A stretch of 64,000 bases of DNA, from NCBI RefSeq assembly GCF_030929615.1, contig NZ_JAVFVU010000006.1, positions 217,397 to 281,396 on the forward strand, read 5' to 3'. Below are positions 44,024-52,368 of the stretch, in pieces; positions within the stretch are counted from its first letter, which is position 1; each line of letters starts with the position of its first letter. Source of the DNA: Dyadobacter sp. LHD-138. Its GTDB lineage: Bacteria; Bacteroidota; Bacteroidia; Cytophagales; Spirosomataceae. The notes under the pieces are model-generated. The model saw only the letters and a program-made list of their open reading frames with translations. It did not search any database and was not told the DNA's origin. The position numbers were made by a program, and so were the translations under genes.

Positions 44024-46501
44024 ATGAAAAAAATTACCGTTCTCTTATTTTTAATTACTTCCTTTCAAATTCGCGCACAGGTTCCTACCCTATCTTCCAG
44101 TGAAATTTATCAGGGTATTAAAAAATTAAACGTGCTTGGTTCGGTCCTGCACATTGCCGCACATCCCGACGATGAAAATACGCTGATGCTCTCGTATATG
44201 TCCAAAGACCAGCTGGTTCGGACGGGTTACCTTTCGCTTACCCGTGGGGATGGCGGTCAGAATTTGATTGGGGCCGAGCAGGGTTATAACATTGGTGTGA
44301 TCAGAACGCAGGAATTGCTCGGAGCGCGTAAAATTGATGGTGCCCAGCAATTTTTTTCCCGTGCCTACGATTTCGGGTATTCCAAAACACGTAACGAAAC
44401 TTTAAATTTCTGGGACCAGAAAAAAGTTTTGGGTGATGTGGTCTGGATGATCCGTAAGTTTCAGCCCGATGTCATTATCACACGCTTTCCGCCTGATCCA
44501 CGGGCAGGCCACGGGCATCATCAGACTTCGGCTTATATGGGCGAAGAAGCTTTCAAACTGGCCGCCGATGTCAACGCCTATCCTGAACAACTGAAATATG
44601 TAAAACCATGGCAGGCCAAACGTCTGGTCTGGAATACCTTCACACCCGGTTTTACCAACAAAAAACCGGAAGGTGAGAAAAATCCATTTATCTCGGCGGA
44701 AATTGGGGGCTATAACCCAATACTCGGAAAATCATATACTGAAATTGCCGCTGAGAGCCGTAGCCAGCATAAAAGTCAGGGATTTGGAAGCTCACCGGTC
44801 CGTGGCGAGCGCGTTGATTTTTTCCTGCATAAAGAAGGTGTCCCGGCCAAAAACAGTCTTTTCGATGACGTGGATATTACCTGGAACCGGGTTTCGGGCA
44901 GTCAAAAAGTGCAGAAGCTTGTCACGGATGCAATAAAGAATTATCAAATAGGAAACCCATCATCTTCGGTACCCGCGCTTTTGAAAATTAATCAGGAACT
45001 CAATAAGCTGGATACGGCTAACATTTATGTAAAAGCGAAAAAACAGGAAATCTGTGATTTGCTCGTACAGTGTGTCGGTCTGTTCTTTGAAACAAACCCG
45101 GGCGACTTTTCTGCTGTGGCAGGGGATCTGGCCGATATCAGAATATCCGTGGTGAAACGCTCCGAATATCCTGTAAAACTGACTTCTTTAAACTGGACGG
45201 GTGTTAAATCGGACAGTGTTATGAACCTGAGTCTGGGTTCAAACGAAATGAATGCTTTTGCTATCAAAGCGCATTTACCGGAAAACCTGAAAATCACGCA
45301 GCCGTACTGGCTGGAAAAACCGATCGACAAAGGTATTTTTCAGATCGACAACCAGCTTAACATTGGTTATCCGGAAAACAGACCGGAAACAAATACCGTT
45401 TTTGTCTTTGAAATAGACGGGCAGAAATTCACTTATTCCCGCGCCTGGGCTTACAAATTCACGGATCCGGCCAGTGGTGAAATTTATCGACCGTTCGAAA
45501 TCCGTCCGACTGTAACGACCAATATTAATGAGCCTGTTTTCATTTTTGCCGATGCAACACCCAAAGTAATAAGTGTGATGGTGGAAGCACAGAAAAAGCA
45601 GGTTAAGGGAGTTTTAAAACTTGATCTGCCCAAAGGATGGAAATCAGAACCAGCGAGCGTCAATTTTGATATGGCCGACAAATATCAGGAACAAACCTAC
45701 GCCTTCACCATAACACCTCCGGCGAAAAACGAAGAAGCGGTTGTTAGATCCGTGGCAACGGTCAACGGGAAAAACTATGACAGGGCGATTAAGACGATCA
45801 GCTACCGCCATATTCCAAGCCAGACATTATTTCCGCCCTCGGAAGCAAAACTCGCCAAGCTGGATGTAAAAACAACGGTGACAAAAATTGGCTATATCGC
45901 CGGAGCCGGCGATGACGTCCCGATGGCTTTGAGGCAGATGGGTTGTACCGTGACGATGTTAAACGAAGCTGCACTCTCCAAGGATTTAAGCGAATATGAA
46001 GCCATTATTGTGGGGATACGCGCATACAACACGGAAAGCCGCCTGACCTATTATCAGGAAAAACTGATGGATTATGTAAAAAATGGCGGGACTATGGTGG
46101 TGCAGTATACAATTCCTGCGCGCTTACTGGTGAAACAGGTCGGCCCCTATCCGATTCAGTTGAGTCATGATCGGGTTGCGGAAGAGGATGCAGAAATCCG
46201 GTTCCTAAAACCAGATAACGTGCTGCTTAACTATCCCAATAAAATAACTCAGAAAGATTTCAACGGCTGGATTCAGGAGCGTGGTTTATACTTTGCCAGC
46301 GACTGGGATAAAACAAATTATGAAGCGATTTTTTCAAGCAACGACACCGACGAAAGCCTGAAAGAAGGAAGTGTATTGTATGCTAAATACGGCAAAGGGC
46401 ATTATATTTATACAGGACTTTCATTCTTCCGCGAACTGCCCGCAGGTGTTACAGGCGCATACCGCCTTTTCGCCAATATGATTTCAGTAGGTAAAAAATA
46501 A
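44024..46501 (+). CDS. PIG-L (LmbE) deacetylase-domain exoprotein
   Basis: The 825 residues open with a signal peptide (about 1-19, ending in IRAQ). A LmbE/PIG-L deacetylase domain follows, with the zinc-binding AHPDDE (46-51) and HGHHQTSA. The rest consists of beta-sandwich domains (about 350-610) and a C-terminal GATase/ThuA-like domain (about 625-825: ISGYIAGAGDDV-like start, YEAIIVGIRAYNTE, GGTMVVQY). PIG-L enzymes remove N-acetyl groups from sugars. The multi-domain, exported form occurs in Bacteroidota and may act on glycans in the periplasm. It starts 34 bp after the PPTase stop but has no obvious functional link to it. Confidence 0.88.
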   Translation: MKKITVLLFLITSFQIRAQVPTLSSSEIYQGIKKLNVLGSVLHIAAHPDDENTLMLSYMSKDQLVRTGYLSLTRGDGGQNLIGAEQGYNIGVIRTQELLGARKIDGAQQFFSRAYDFGYSKTRNETLNFWDQKKVLGDVVWMIRKFQPDVIITRFPPDPRAGHGHHQTSAYMGEEAFKLAADVNAYPEQLKYVKPWQAKRLVWNTFTPGFTNKKPEGEKNPFISAEIGGYNPILGKSYTEIAAESRSQHKSQGFGSSPVRGERVDFFLHKEGVPAKNSLFDDVDITWNRVSGSQKVQKLVTDAIKNYQIGNPSSSVPALLKINQELNKLDTANIYVKAKKQEICDLLVQCVGLFFETNPGDFSAVAGDLADIRISVVKRSEYPVKLTSLNWTGVKSDSVMNLSLGSNEMNAFAIKAHLPENLKITQPYWLEKPIDKGIFQIDNQLNIGYPENRPETNTVFVFEIDGQKFTYSRAWAYKFTDPASGEIYRPFEIRPTVTTNINEPVFIFADATPKVISVMVEAQKKQVKGVLKLDLPKGWKSEPASVNFDMADKYQEQTYAFTITPPAKNEEAVVRSVATVNGKNYDRAIKTISYRHIPSQTLFPPSEAKLAKLDVKTTVTKIGYIAGAGDDVPMALRQMGCTVTMLNEAALSKDLSEYEAIIVGIRAYNTESRLTYYQEKLMDYVKNGGTMVVQYTIPARLLVKQVGPYPIQLSHDRVAEEDAEIRFLKPDNVLLNYPNKITQKDFNGWIQERGLYFASDWDKTNYEAIFSSNDTDESLKEGSVLYAKYGKGHYIYTGLSFFRELPAGVTGAYRLFANMISVGKK

Positions 46502-46506
46502 AAAAG

Positions 46507-46554
46507 TAACCGGTTGCGGCCTGTGCGGTCCAACCTATGCGGTCCAACCGGTTA
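46507..46554. terminator. Bidirectional terminator with an internal direct repeat
   Basis: A perfect 10-bp stem TAACCGGTTG / CAACCGGTTA (46507-46516, 46545-46554) encloses two direct copies of TGCGGTCCAACC (46524-46535, 46538-46549). The right arm includes the stop codon of the convergent VWA gene. Confidence 0.65.
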
Positions 46555-47661
46555 TTTCATATTCTTTCTGCGGTTTCTTTGGAAATCTTCGAGCACAAAT
46601 CCGCCCAATCCCTGAAGATTGCTATAATAAGCCCGGCCATTGTTGACCTTCGTAAAATTCTGCACAAACTGTTTCAGATAGGGATCCGTAGCGATCATAA
46701 AAGTAGTGACCGGAATTTCCAGGCGGCGGCATTGCGCAGCCAGGGTCAGCGTTTTACTGACAATCTTACGGTCCAGTCCGAAGCTGTTTTTGTAGTATTT
46801 AATCCCTTCTTTCAAACAAGTAGGTTTACCATCGGTGATCATAAAAATCTGCTTGTTGCGGGTTTTCTTGCGGCGTAAAATATCCATAGCCAGTTCAAGA
46901 CCGGCGACCGTATTGGTATGATAAGGCCCCACGTCCAGATAAGGAAGATCTTTCAGCTGAATCTGCCAGGCGTCATTTCCAAAAACAATAATATCAAGAG
47001 AATCTTTCGGATACTTTGACCTGATAAGTTCAGCAAGAGCCAGGGCCACTTTTTTCGCCGGTGTAATCCTGTCCTCTCCGTACAAAATCATCGAATGACT
47101 GATGTCGATCATGACAACGGTAGCCGTCGTGGTTTTCTGCTCACGTTCCACGACCTCAAGATCATTTTCCAACAGCATAAAATCACCGATTCCGTGATTG
47201 ACCTGCGCATTTTTTATTGATTCAGTCATCGCAATCTGATCCAGCGTATCTCCAAATTGAAACTGGCGGATATCACTGCTCAGCTCATCACCCGCTCCCA
47301 TGTACGGCGTATGATGATTCCCTCCCGATTTCGATCTTTTCAACTTTCCAAAAATCTCGTCCAATGCACTCTTACGGATACTTTTTTCGGCTTTGGGTGT
47401 CATGATCAGCTTACCATCTCCCTCACGTTTTTCTTCGGTGATATATCCTTTTTTCTTCAAATCATCGAAAAAATCACCGATCCCGTAAGAATCATTGGTC
47501 AGGTTATACTGCCTGTCAAGTTCACTTAACCACGACATAGCCTCGCTCACGTCACCCGATGTCATCAGCAGAAGCTGCTGAAAAATATCGAAAAGCTGAT
47601 CAAACTTATTATTTCCGGTTTGCTCTGCTGGTATAAATTTGGTGAAACGATGTCCCCGCAT
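46552..47661 (-). CDS. VWA-domain protein, probable partner of a MoxR/chelatase-type AAA+ ATPase
   Basis: This 369-residue cytoplasmic protein has an N-terminal helical region (about 1-175) and a C-terminal von Willebrand A domain. The metal-ion-dependent adhesion motif reads DISHS (186-190), with later MIDAS residues in HTNTVAGLELA and MITDGKP. Proteins of this type usually act with an AAA+ ATPase. In this window the matching ATPase is at 15627-17159, not adjacent. The N-terminus is typical for bacterial CoxE/YehP-like groups. The pathway served by this pair is unknown. Confidence 0.85.
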   Translation of the reverse strand: MRGHRFTKFIPAEQTGNNKFDQLFDIFQQLLLMTSGDVSEAMSWLSELDRQYNLTNDSYGIGDFFDDLKKKGYITEEKREGDGKLIMTPKAEKSIRKSALDEIFGKLKRSKSGGNHHTPYMGAGDELSSDIRQFQFGDTLDQIAMTESIKNAQVNHGIGDFMLLENDLEVVEREQKTTTATVVMIDISHSMILYGEDRITPAKKVALALAELIRSKYPKDSLDIIVFGNDAWQIQLKDLPYLDVGPYHTNTVAGLELAMDILRRKKTRNKQIFMITDGKPTCLKEGIKYYKNSFGLDRKIVSKTLTLAAQCRRLEIPVTTFMIATDPYLKQFVQNFTKVNNGRAYYSNLQGLGGFVLEDFQRNRRKNMK

Positions 47662-47697
47662 AAAATTCAGATTTGAAAATAAATCTACAAAAAACAG

Positions 47698-47731
47698 ACG
47701 GCTACTTTCGATTGATTTTGAAAGTAGCCGT
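47698..47731 (-). terminator. Terminator of the bacilliredoxin gene
   Basis: A perfect 12-bp stem ACGGCTACTTTC / GAAAGTAGCCGT with a 10-nt loop is followed on the minus strand by CTGTTTTTTG, just past the stop of the bacilliredoxin gene. Confidence 0.8.
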
Positions 47732-47755
47732 TTAAAATATTATAAAAGAAACTGA

Positions 47756-48184
47756 TTAAGCTTCTTCGCCGCAAAATTCCTCGTAAGCCATTTGTAAGTG
47801 CTGCGCAATCATTTCTGCTGAACGGCCTTCGATGTGATGACGTTCTACGAAATGGATCAACTCACCATCTTTGAAAAGTGCCACTGCAGGCGATGATGGA
47901 GGATAAGGCAAAGTATACTCGCGCATTTTGGACACAGCTTCCAAATCAAAACCGGCAAAAACCGTCGCCAATTGATCAGGTTTAACTTCACTGCGCTCCA
48001 AAGAAGCTCTTACACCCGGACGTGCCGCACCAGCCGCGCAACCGCATACTGAATTGATCACGACCAAGGCAGTACCTTTCATATTCTGCATGAAGTTGTC
48101 TACCTCAGCAGCAGTTGTCAAATCCTGAAAACCGACATTAGTCAACTCCGCCTTCATAGGCGCTACTAATTGTGGGGGATACAT
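47756..48184 (-). CDS. BrxA/BrxB-family bacilliredoxin
   Basis: This 142-residue thioredoxin-fold protein has the defining Cys47-Gly-Cys49 motif (INSVCGCAAGAARPG). Bacilliredoxins remove bacillithiol from S-bacillithiolated proteins. Many Bacteroidota make bacillithiol, so the role is plausible. It ends at a strong terminator. The upstream spacer carries the long inverted repeat described separately. Confidence 0.93.
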   Translation of the reverse strand: MYPPQLVAPMKAELTNVGFQDLTTAAEVDNFMQNMKGTALVVINSVCGCAAGAARPGVRASLERSEVKPDQLATVFAGFDLEAVSKMREYTLPYPPSSPAVALFKDGELIHFVERHHIEGRSAEMIAQHLQMAYEEFCGEEA

Positions 48185-48214
48185 ATTTTTTTAATGTTTA
48201 AAGTTACAATTTGA

Positions 48215-48326
48215 TTAGCTGTTAGCTATTAGCGGTTAGGCGTTTAGCTTATATTGGTATTATAAAATTTTCTGTAATGAATTCGAACCGGAAGCGAATC
48301 GCTAAAAGCGAATAGCCAACAGCTAA
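48215..48326. repeat. Near-perfect long-arm inverted repeat
   Basis: The 19-nt arm at 48215-48233 (TTAGCTGTTAGCTATTAGC) pairs with 48308-48326 (GCGAATAGCCAACAGCTAA) with two mismatches or wobbles. Each arm is itself built of AGC-TATTAGC-like units. It fills the spacer between the bacilliredoxin and MIP18-family genes and looks like an interspersed palindromic element. Confidence 0.6.
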
Positions 48327-48328
48327 AC

Positions 48329-48640
48329 TTACATAAATCCAAGTTCAAGTTTCGCTTCCTCGGACATCATTTCTGTTGTATAAGGCGGGTCAAAAGTAAG
48401 TTCGATACTTACGTCATTCACGCCTTCAACTTCCCTGATTTTTTGTTCAACCTCCCCCGGCAAAGTACCCGCAGACGGACACGAAGGCGAGGTAAGGGTC
48501 ATGGAAACAAAAACATTGTTTACCGGGAATATTTTTAAATCATATATCAGGCCAAGCTCATAAACGTCAACCGGAATCTCCGGATCATAAACCGTTTTAA
48601 TCGCTTTGACAACTTCTTCACGCAATTCTGATTCAGTCAT
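48329..48640 (-). CDS. MIP18/DUF59 family iron-sulfur assembly protein (SufT/YitW-like)
   Basis: This 103-residue protein has the family pattern EVVKAIKTVYDPEIPVDVYE, and the conserved Cys54 in LTSPSCPSAGTL. MIP18-family proteins help mature Fe-S proteins and are commonly part of suf operons in Bacteroidota. It is the last gene of the minus-strand suf run, 59 bp after sufE. The C-terminus KLELGFM is typical. The name YitW or SufT depends on the classification used. Confidence 0.92.
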   Translation of the reverse strand: MTESELREEVVKAIKTVYDPEIPVDVYELGLIYDLKIFPVNNVFVSMTLTSPSCPSAGTLPGEVEQKIREVEGVNDVSIELTFDPPYTTEMMSEEAKLELGFM

Positions 48641-48699
48641 TTCTTTTTCTGGTTATAACATGAAGTGAAGAGTCTTAGTTTTTCACTTTTAATATTTTT

Positions 48700-49119
48700 T
48701 TAGTTTGTAGCCTGATAAGCCAGCCCGTACGTTCTCATTTGTTTCAGCATGGATGCCAATCCATTGGATCTGGTTTGTGCCAAATGCTGATGCAAACCGA
48801 TTCTTTCCATAAAATAAAGCTCCGATGTCGCGATTTCCTCAGGCGTATGGCCAGATAAAACTTTCACCAGCATACTCACCAAACCTCTCACGATGATGGC
48901 GTCACTATCTGCTTCAAATTTTAAAAGATCACCATCCATGTACGCATTTAACCATACTCTGGACTGGCAACCCTTAATTATATTTTCTTCGGTTTTGTAT
49001 TGTTCTTCCAAAGGAGGGAACTGTTTTCCGAGATCAATGATGTACTCGTACTTGCTTTCCCAATCATCAAACAATTCAAAATCCTCGATTAGTTCGTCTT
49101 GTGCTTCCTTAATTGTCAT
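48700..49119 (-). CDS. sufE: Cysteine desulfuration protein SufE
   Basis: With the ATG at 49119 the protein is 139 residues, the normal SufE length; the longer upstream start would overlap the toxin gene. The persulfide-accepting Cys51 is in NIIKGCQSRVWL, and GLHQHLAQTRSNGLASML closes the domain. SufE takes sulfur from SufS and passes it to the SufBCD scaffold. The stop codon of the ParE-like toxin lies just 2 nt before its ATG, so its translation may depend on the toxin reading frame. Confidence 0.95.
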   Translation of the reverse strand: MTIKEAQDELIEDFELFDDWESKYEYIIDLGKQFPPLEEQYKTEENIIKGCQSRVWLNAYMDGDLLKFEADSDAIIVRGLVSMLVKVLSGHTPEEIATSELYFMERIGLHQHLAQTRSNGLASMLKQMRTYGLAYQATN

Positions 49120-49121
49120 AA

Positions 49122-49412
49122 TTAAAATTCTGATAATGGCTGAGATAAATGTCTGATTGCCATAATCTCGACAGTCCCGTCTTTGCAAATATTGTATATA
49201 ACACGGTACCGACCTGCAAAAATTTCTCTGATACTGTTTATTTTTATTTCAGGTACCTTTCGACCCATATTTGGAAATTTCTCAAGGAGCTCAATCTTAT
49301 TGAAAATTTCGTTGATCCATTTTTGAGAATATGATAAAGATTCTGAATTCAATCGAAAAAAAATCGCATCCAAATCTTGCCTGGCTTCGTTAGACCAAAC
49401 TATTCGAGCCAT
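49122..49412 (-). CDS. RelE/ParE-family toxin
   Basis: This 96-residue basic protein has the RelE/ParE fold signature: WSNEARQDLDAIFFRL at the start, then FPNMGRKVPEI and the C-terminal GRYRVIYNICKDGTVEIMAI. RelE-type toxins cleave mRNA on the ribosome, and ParE-type toxins poison gyrase; sequence alone favours ParE/RelE superfamily but not one target. It overlaps the antitoxin gene by 13 bp in the classical antitoxin-first order. Unusually, it sits between sufS and sufE in the same direction. Confidence 0.88.
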   Translation of the reverse strand: MARIVWSNEARQDLDAIFFRLNSESLSYSQKWINEIFNKIELLEKFPNMGRKVPEIKINSIREIFAGRYRVIYNICKDGTVEIMAIRHLSQPLSEF

Positions 49413-49588
49413 TTTTTGTAGGCGTTTTTCACATCTTCGTGATTTTGAAAGTCTCCGTTATCAATCTGTCTTCTTGATCGCTCAATTTTCGACAATAGGA
49501 TAACCTGCTCTATAACCTGCTCGACTTCCAAATTATCCGGCATCCCTTCAAGCGACTCTATCAATATATTTTTAGGAATAGTTTCCAT
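49400..49588 (-). CDS. Antitoxin partner of the ParE-like toxin
   Basis: This 62-residue protein lies directly upstream of the toxin and overlaps it by 13 bp. It is predicted to be all alpha-helical (EVEQVIEQVILLSKIERS in the centre) with a C-terminal toxin-binding tail ending in KKWLE. No DNA-binding domain is obvious, as in many short Bacteroidota antitoxins. It starts 62 bp after the sufS stop. I call it from size, position and overlap rather than from a recognised family. Confidence 0.78.
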   Translation of the reverse strand: METIPKNILIESLEGMPDNLEVEQVIEQVILLSKIERSRRQIDNGDFQNHEDVKNAYKKWLE

Positions 49589-49650
49589 CTTATCAATATT
49601 TAAATAGTTTGAGCTTGTGAAATATACAAATAATCAGCACGCGATTATGA

Positions 49651-50877
49651 TCACCCCAACATTTTCTTCACCTTATGAAGCCCTTTAATCAGACTGTCAA
49701 TTTCCTCAACCGTATTATAAACAGCAAAAGAGGCGCGACTGGTTCCTAGTATGCCCAGGCGCTGCATCAACGGCTGCGTGCAATGATGGCCTGTTCGAAC
49801 CGCTATTCCCTGATTGTCCAGCAAAACCGCGATGTCCTGGTGATGGACACCTTCAATAACAAAGGATAAAACGCTTACTTTTTCCTTTGCCTGACCGATA
49901 ATTCTTAATCCCGGGATTTCTCTGACGGCATCGGTTGCGTATGTAAGCAGGCTATGTTCGTATTTCGCGATATTTTCTTTGCCCAGTGTATCCACGTAAT
50001 CCAATGCATACTTAGCCGCAACCACATCCGCAATATTGGGCGTTCCTGCTTCGAATTTATAAGGTAATTCGTTGTAGGTCGTTTTTTCAAACGTTACCTC
50101 CTTGATCATTTCTCCGCCCCCACGGTAAGGAGGCATGGCGTCAAGCAGCTCTTTTTTACCGTACAAAATCCCCATACCGGTCGGGCCGTAAATCTTGTGC
50201 AGCGACAATGCGTAAAAATCACAGTCAAGTACCTGAACATCCAGCGTTAAATGTGAACTCGCCTGCGCACCGTCCAGCAACACTTTTGCACCAAACTGAT
50301 GTGCCTTTTTAATAATCTCTGCAACCGGATTGATCGTCCCCAAAGCATTGGAAGCATGCACAACAGAAACGAGTTTTGTTTTTTCTGAAAGCATTTTTTC
50401 ATAAGCATCCATCAAAAGTTCGCCCTCATCATTAATCGGGATCACTCTCAAAACACAACCTTTTTCTTCACAAAGCATTTGCCAGGGAACAATATTGGAG
50501 TGATGTTCCATCGTGGTAATGATAATTTCATCACCTTCCTTCAAAAATTTACGCCCGTATGTCTGCGCGACGAGGTTAATGCTGTCGGTTGTTCCGTAGG
50601 TAAAAATTACCTCTTCGGCCAAAGGGGCATTGATAAATTTTTGAACACGGCGGCGGGAATCTTCAAAAGCAGCCGTTGCTTTTTCAGCTAAATGATGAAT
50701 GCCACGGTGAATGTTGGCATTGTAATGTTCGTAATAACCCGACAACGCATCCAGTACAATACGAGGTTTTTGAGTTGTTGCGGCGTTATCAAAATACACA
50801 AGTTGTTTTCCACCAATTACCTCATTAAGAATAGGAAAATCATTACGGATGGACGCGATATCTGGGAAATTAGTCAT
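49651..50877 (-). CDS. sufS: Cysteine desulfurase SufS
   Basis: With the ATG at 50877 (MTNFPDIASI) the protein is 408 residues. It is a group II desulfurase with the PLP lysine in ALSLHKIYGPTG and the catalytic Cys366 in RTGHHCTQPLMQ. It also has the DNAATTQKP start of the first domain. SufS removes sulfur from L-cysteine as a persulfide and hands it to SufE, encoded downstream beyond the TA pair. A terminator hairpin lies between sufD and sufS. Confidence 0.95.
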   Translation of the reverse strand: MTNFPDIASIRNDFPILNEVIGGKQLVYFDNAATTQKPRIVLDALSGYYEHYNANIHRGIHHLAEKATAAFEDSRRRVQKFINAPLAEEVIFTYGTTDSINLVAQTYGRKFLKEGDEIIITTMEHHSNIVPWQMLCEEKGCVLRVIPINDEGELLMDAYEKMLSEKTKLVSVVHASNALGTINPVAEIIKKAHQFGAKVLLDGAQASSHLTLDVQVLDCDFYALSLHKIYGPTGMGILYGKKELLDAMPPYRGGGEMIKEVTFEKTTYNELPYKFEAGTPNIADVVAAKYALDYVDTLGKENIAKYEHSLLTYATDAVREIPGLRIIGQAKEKVSVLSFVIEGVHHQDIAVLLDNQGIAVRTGHHCTQPLMQRLGILGTSRASFAVYNTVEEIDSLIKGLHKVKKMLG

Positions 50878-50895
50878 TATACCGGTATTTAGAAA

Positions 50896-50930
50896 AATGC
50901 CCAACCCAATTGAAGAGAAGGTTGGGCATT
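50896..50930 (-). terminator. Terminator hairpin between sufD and sufS
   Basis: A perfect 11-bp stem AATGCCCAACC / GGTTGGGCATT with a 13-nt loop is followed on the minus strand by TTTCT. It lies between sufD and sufS and probably reduces read-through into the downstream suf genes. Confidence 0.7.
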
Positions 50931-50963
50931 ACAAAAAAATATATTGTAAAACAGAACGGGAAA

Positions 50964-52283
50964 CTACTTTTCAGAAAGCTTCTCTGCAATTACATTTTCA
51001 AGATATTCACGAATTGAATCAATCTTAATTTGCGAAACCACATCGGCACAAAAAGCAAACATCAACAATGACATGGCTTCTGGTTTAGAAATTCCGCGTG
51101 AACGCATGTAGAACAATGCTTCCTCGTCGATTTGCCCCGTTGTCGTTCCGTGTGAACATTTCACGTCATCAGCATAAATTTCAAGCTGAGGTTTCGTATT
51201 CATGGTTGCCTCGGGAGACAAAACGATGTTCTTGCAAGACTGGAATGCGTTGGTTTTCTGAGCGTCGGGACGAACAAATATTTTGCCGTTGAAAACTCCT
51301 TTCGACTTGTCGCGCAAAATCCCTTTGTACAACTCGTTACTCTCGGAATTCGGTTTACGGTGATCCGCAACGGTGTGGTTATCCACATGCTGCGTTCCAT
51401 CCGGGAAGTAAAGGCCATACATATGCGCTTCACAACGTTCCCCGTCAATCACAATGTTCAGATTATTTCTCGTAAACTTTCCATTCAAAGTAACTGTGGC
51501 CGCATAAAAATGTGATCTGTCCAGCATACGCACCTGTGTGGTTCCGATATGATAGGCATTTTCACTTTCATTCTGCACTTTATAATATTCCACGCCCGCT
51601 TCTTCACCCACATTGATTTCTGTAACCACATTGGTAAATGACCGCTCCTCACCGATTGTCCTGAAAGCTTCCGCAATTTTCACATGTGCATTTTTGCCAA
51701 CCGCAATAATATTGCGGGGCTGGCTGCCAATGTTTTCTTTACGGGCATCACTCACAAAACGCAGGATAACCGGATGTTCAACTGTCTGATTATCCGGCAC
51801 ATGGATAAACACACCATCATGTGCGAAGGCCGTGTTTAACGATGTAAAAGCATCATTATCATCCTTTACCAGTTCATCAAAATATGAATTGACAAGCTCA
51901 GGATTCTTTTTATAAGCATTTTGTAAAGAATCGATAATGATCTGATCCGAAGACGAGGCCATTTTAGATAATTCGGCGTTGTAGTGGCCGTTTACAAAAT
52001 ACAGAATATTGGCAGCCTGCTCCGGCATTTTAAGATCGATCAGATCTTCTGCCGACAGCGTATCGCTTGTATTGAAATTATAAGAAGCACTGATCAGATC
52101 GCGTACGTTGCTGTATTTCCACTCCTCGTTTTTAGGTGTTGGAAATCCCAATTCATCGAATTGAGCAAGCGCAGCACGTTTTTTCTGATAAAAAGCCGAC
52201 CTGGCCTCACCATTCATCACGGATTCCCGTGCGTGAAAATCAGTGATTAACTTCGTTTTTAAATCTATGGTTTCGGTACTCAT
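50964..52283 (-). CDS. sufD: Fe-S cluster assembly protein SufD
   Basis: This 439-residue protein has a SufD-type beta-helix core and an N-terminal helical region (about 1-100). It has the conserved stretch FQSCKNIVLSPEATMNTKPQ near 350 and KCSHGTTTGQIDEEALFYM. SufD pairs with SufB and SufC in the scaffold where the cluster is built. It follows sufC by 85 bp. SufB is a paralogue and can be confused with SufD; the length, about 440 rather than 480, supports SufD. Confidence 0.95.
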   Translation of the reverse strand: MSTETIDLKTKLITDFHARESVMNGEARSAFYQKKRAALAQFDELGFPTPKNEEWKYSNVRDLISASYNFNTSDTLSAEDLIDLKMPEQAANILYFVNGHYNAELSKMASSSDQIIIDSLQNAYKKNPELVNSYFDELVKDDNDAFTSLNTAFAHDGVFIHVPDNQTVEHPVILRFVSDARKENIGSQPRNIIAVGKNAHVKIAEAFRTIGEERSFTNVVTEINVGEEAGVEYYKVQNESENAYHIGTTQVRMLDRSHFYAATVTLNGKFTRNNLNIVIDGERCEAHMYGLYFPDGTQHVDNHTVADHRKPNSESNELYKGILRDKSKGVFNGKIFVRPDAQKTNAFQSCKNIVLSPEATMNTKPQLEIYADDVKCSHGTTTGQIDEEALFYMRSRGISKPEAMSLLMFAFCADVVSQIKIDSIREYLENVIAEKLSEK

Positions 52284-52368
52284 TCCTTTTTTTGGTATTG
52301 AAAGTGATGTTACTTGATTAACCGTTGGCGATTAATCCAACAATAACCTGAAAGTTAAAAATGACAGA

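Noticed and set aside
46524..46549. Two 12-bp direct repeats as the start of a CRISPR-like or operator array
   Set aside because: Only two copies, both inside a terminator loop; there is no cas gene or further spacing.
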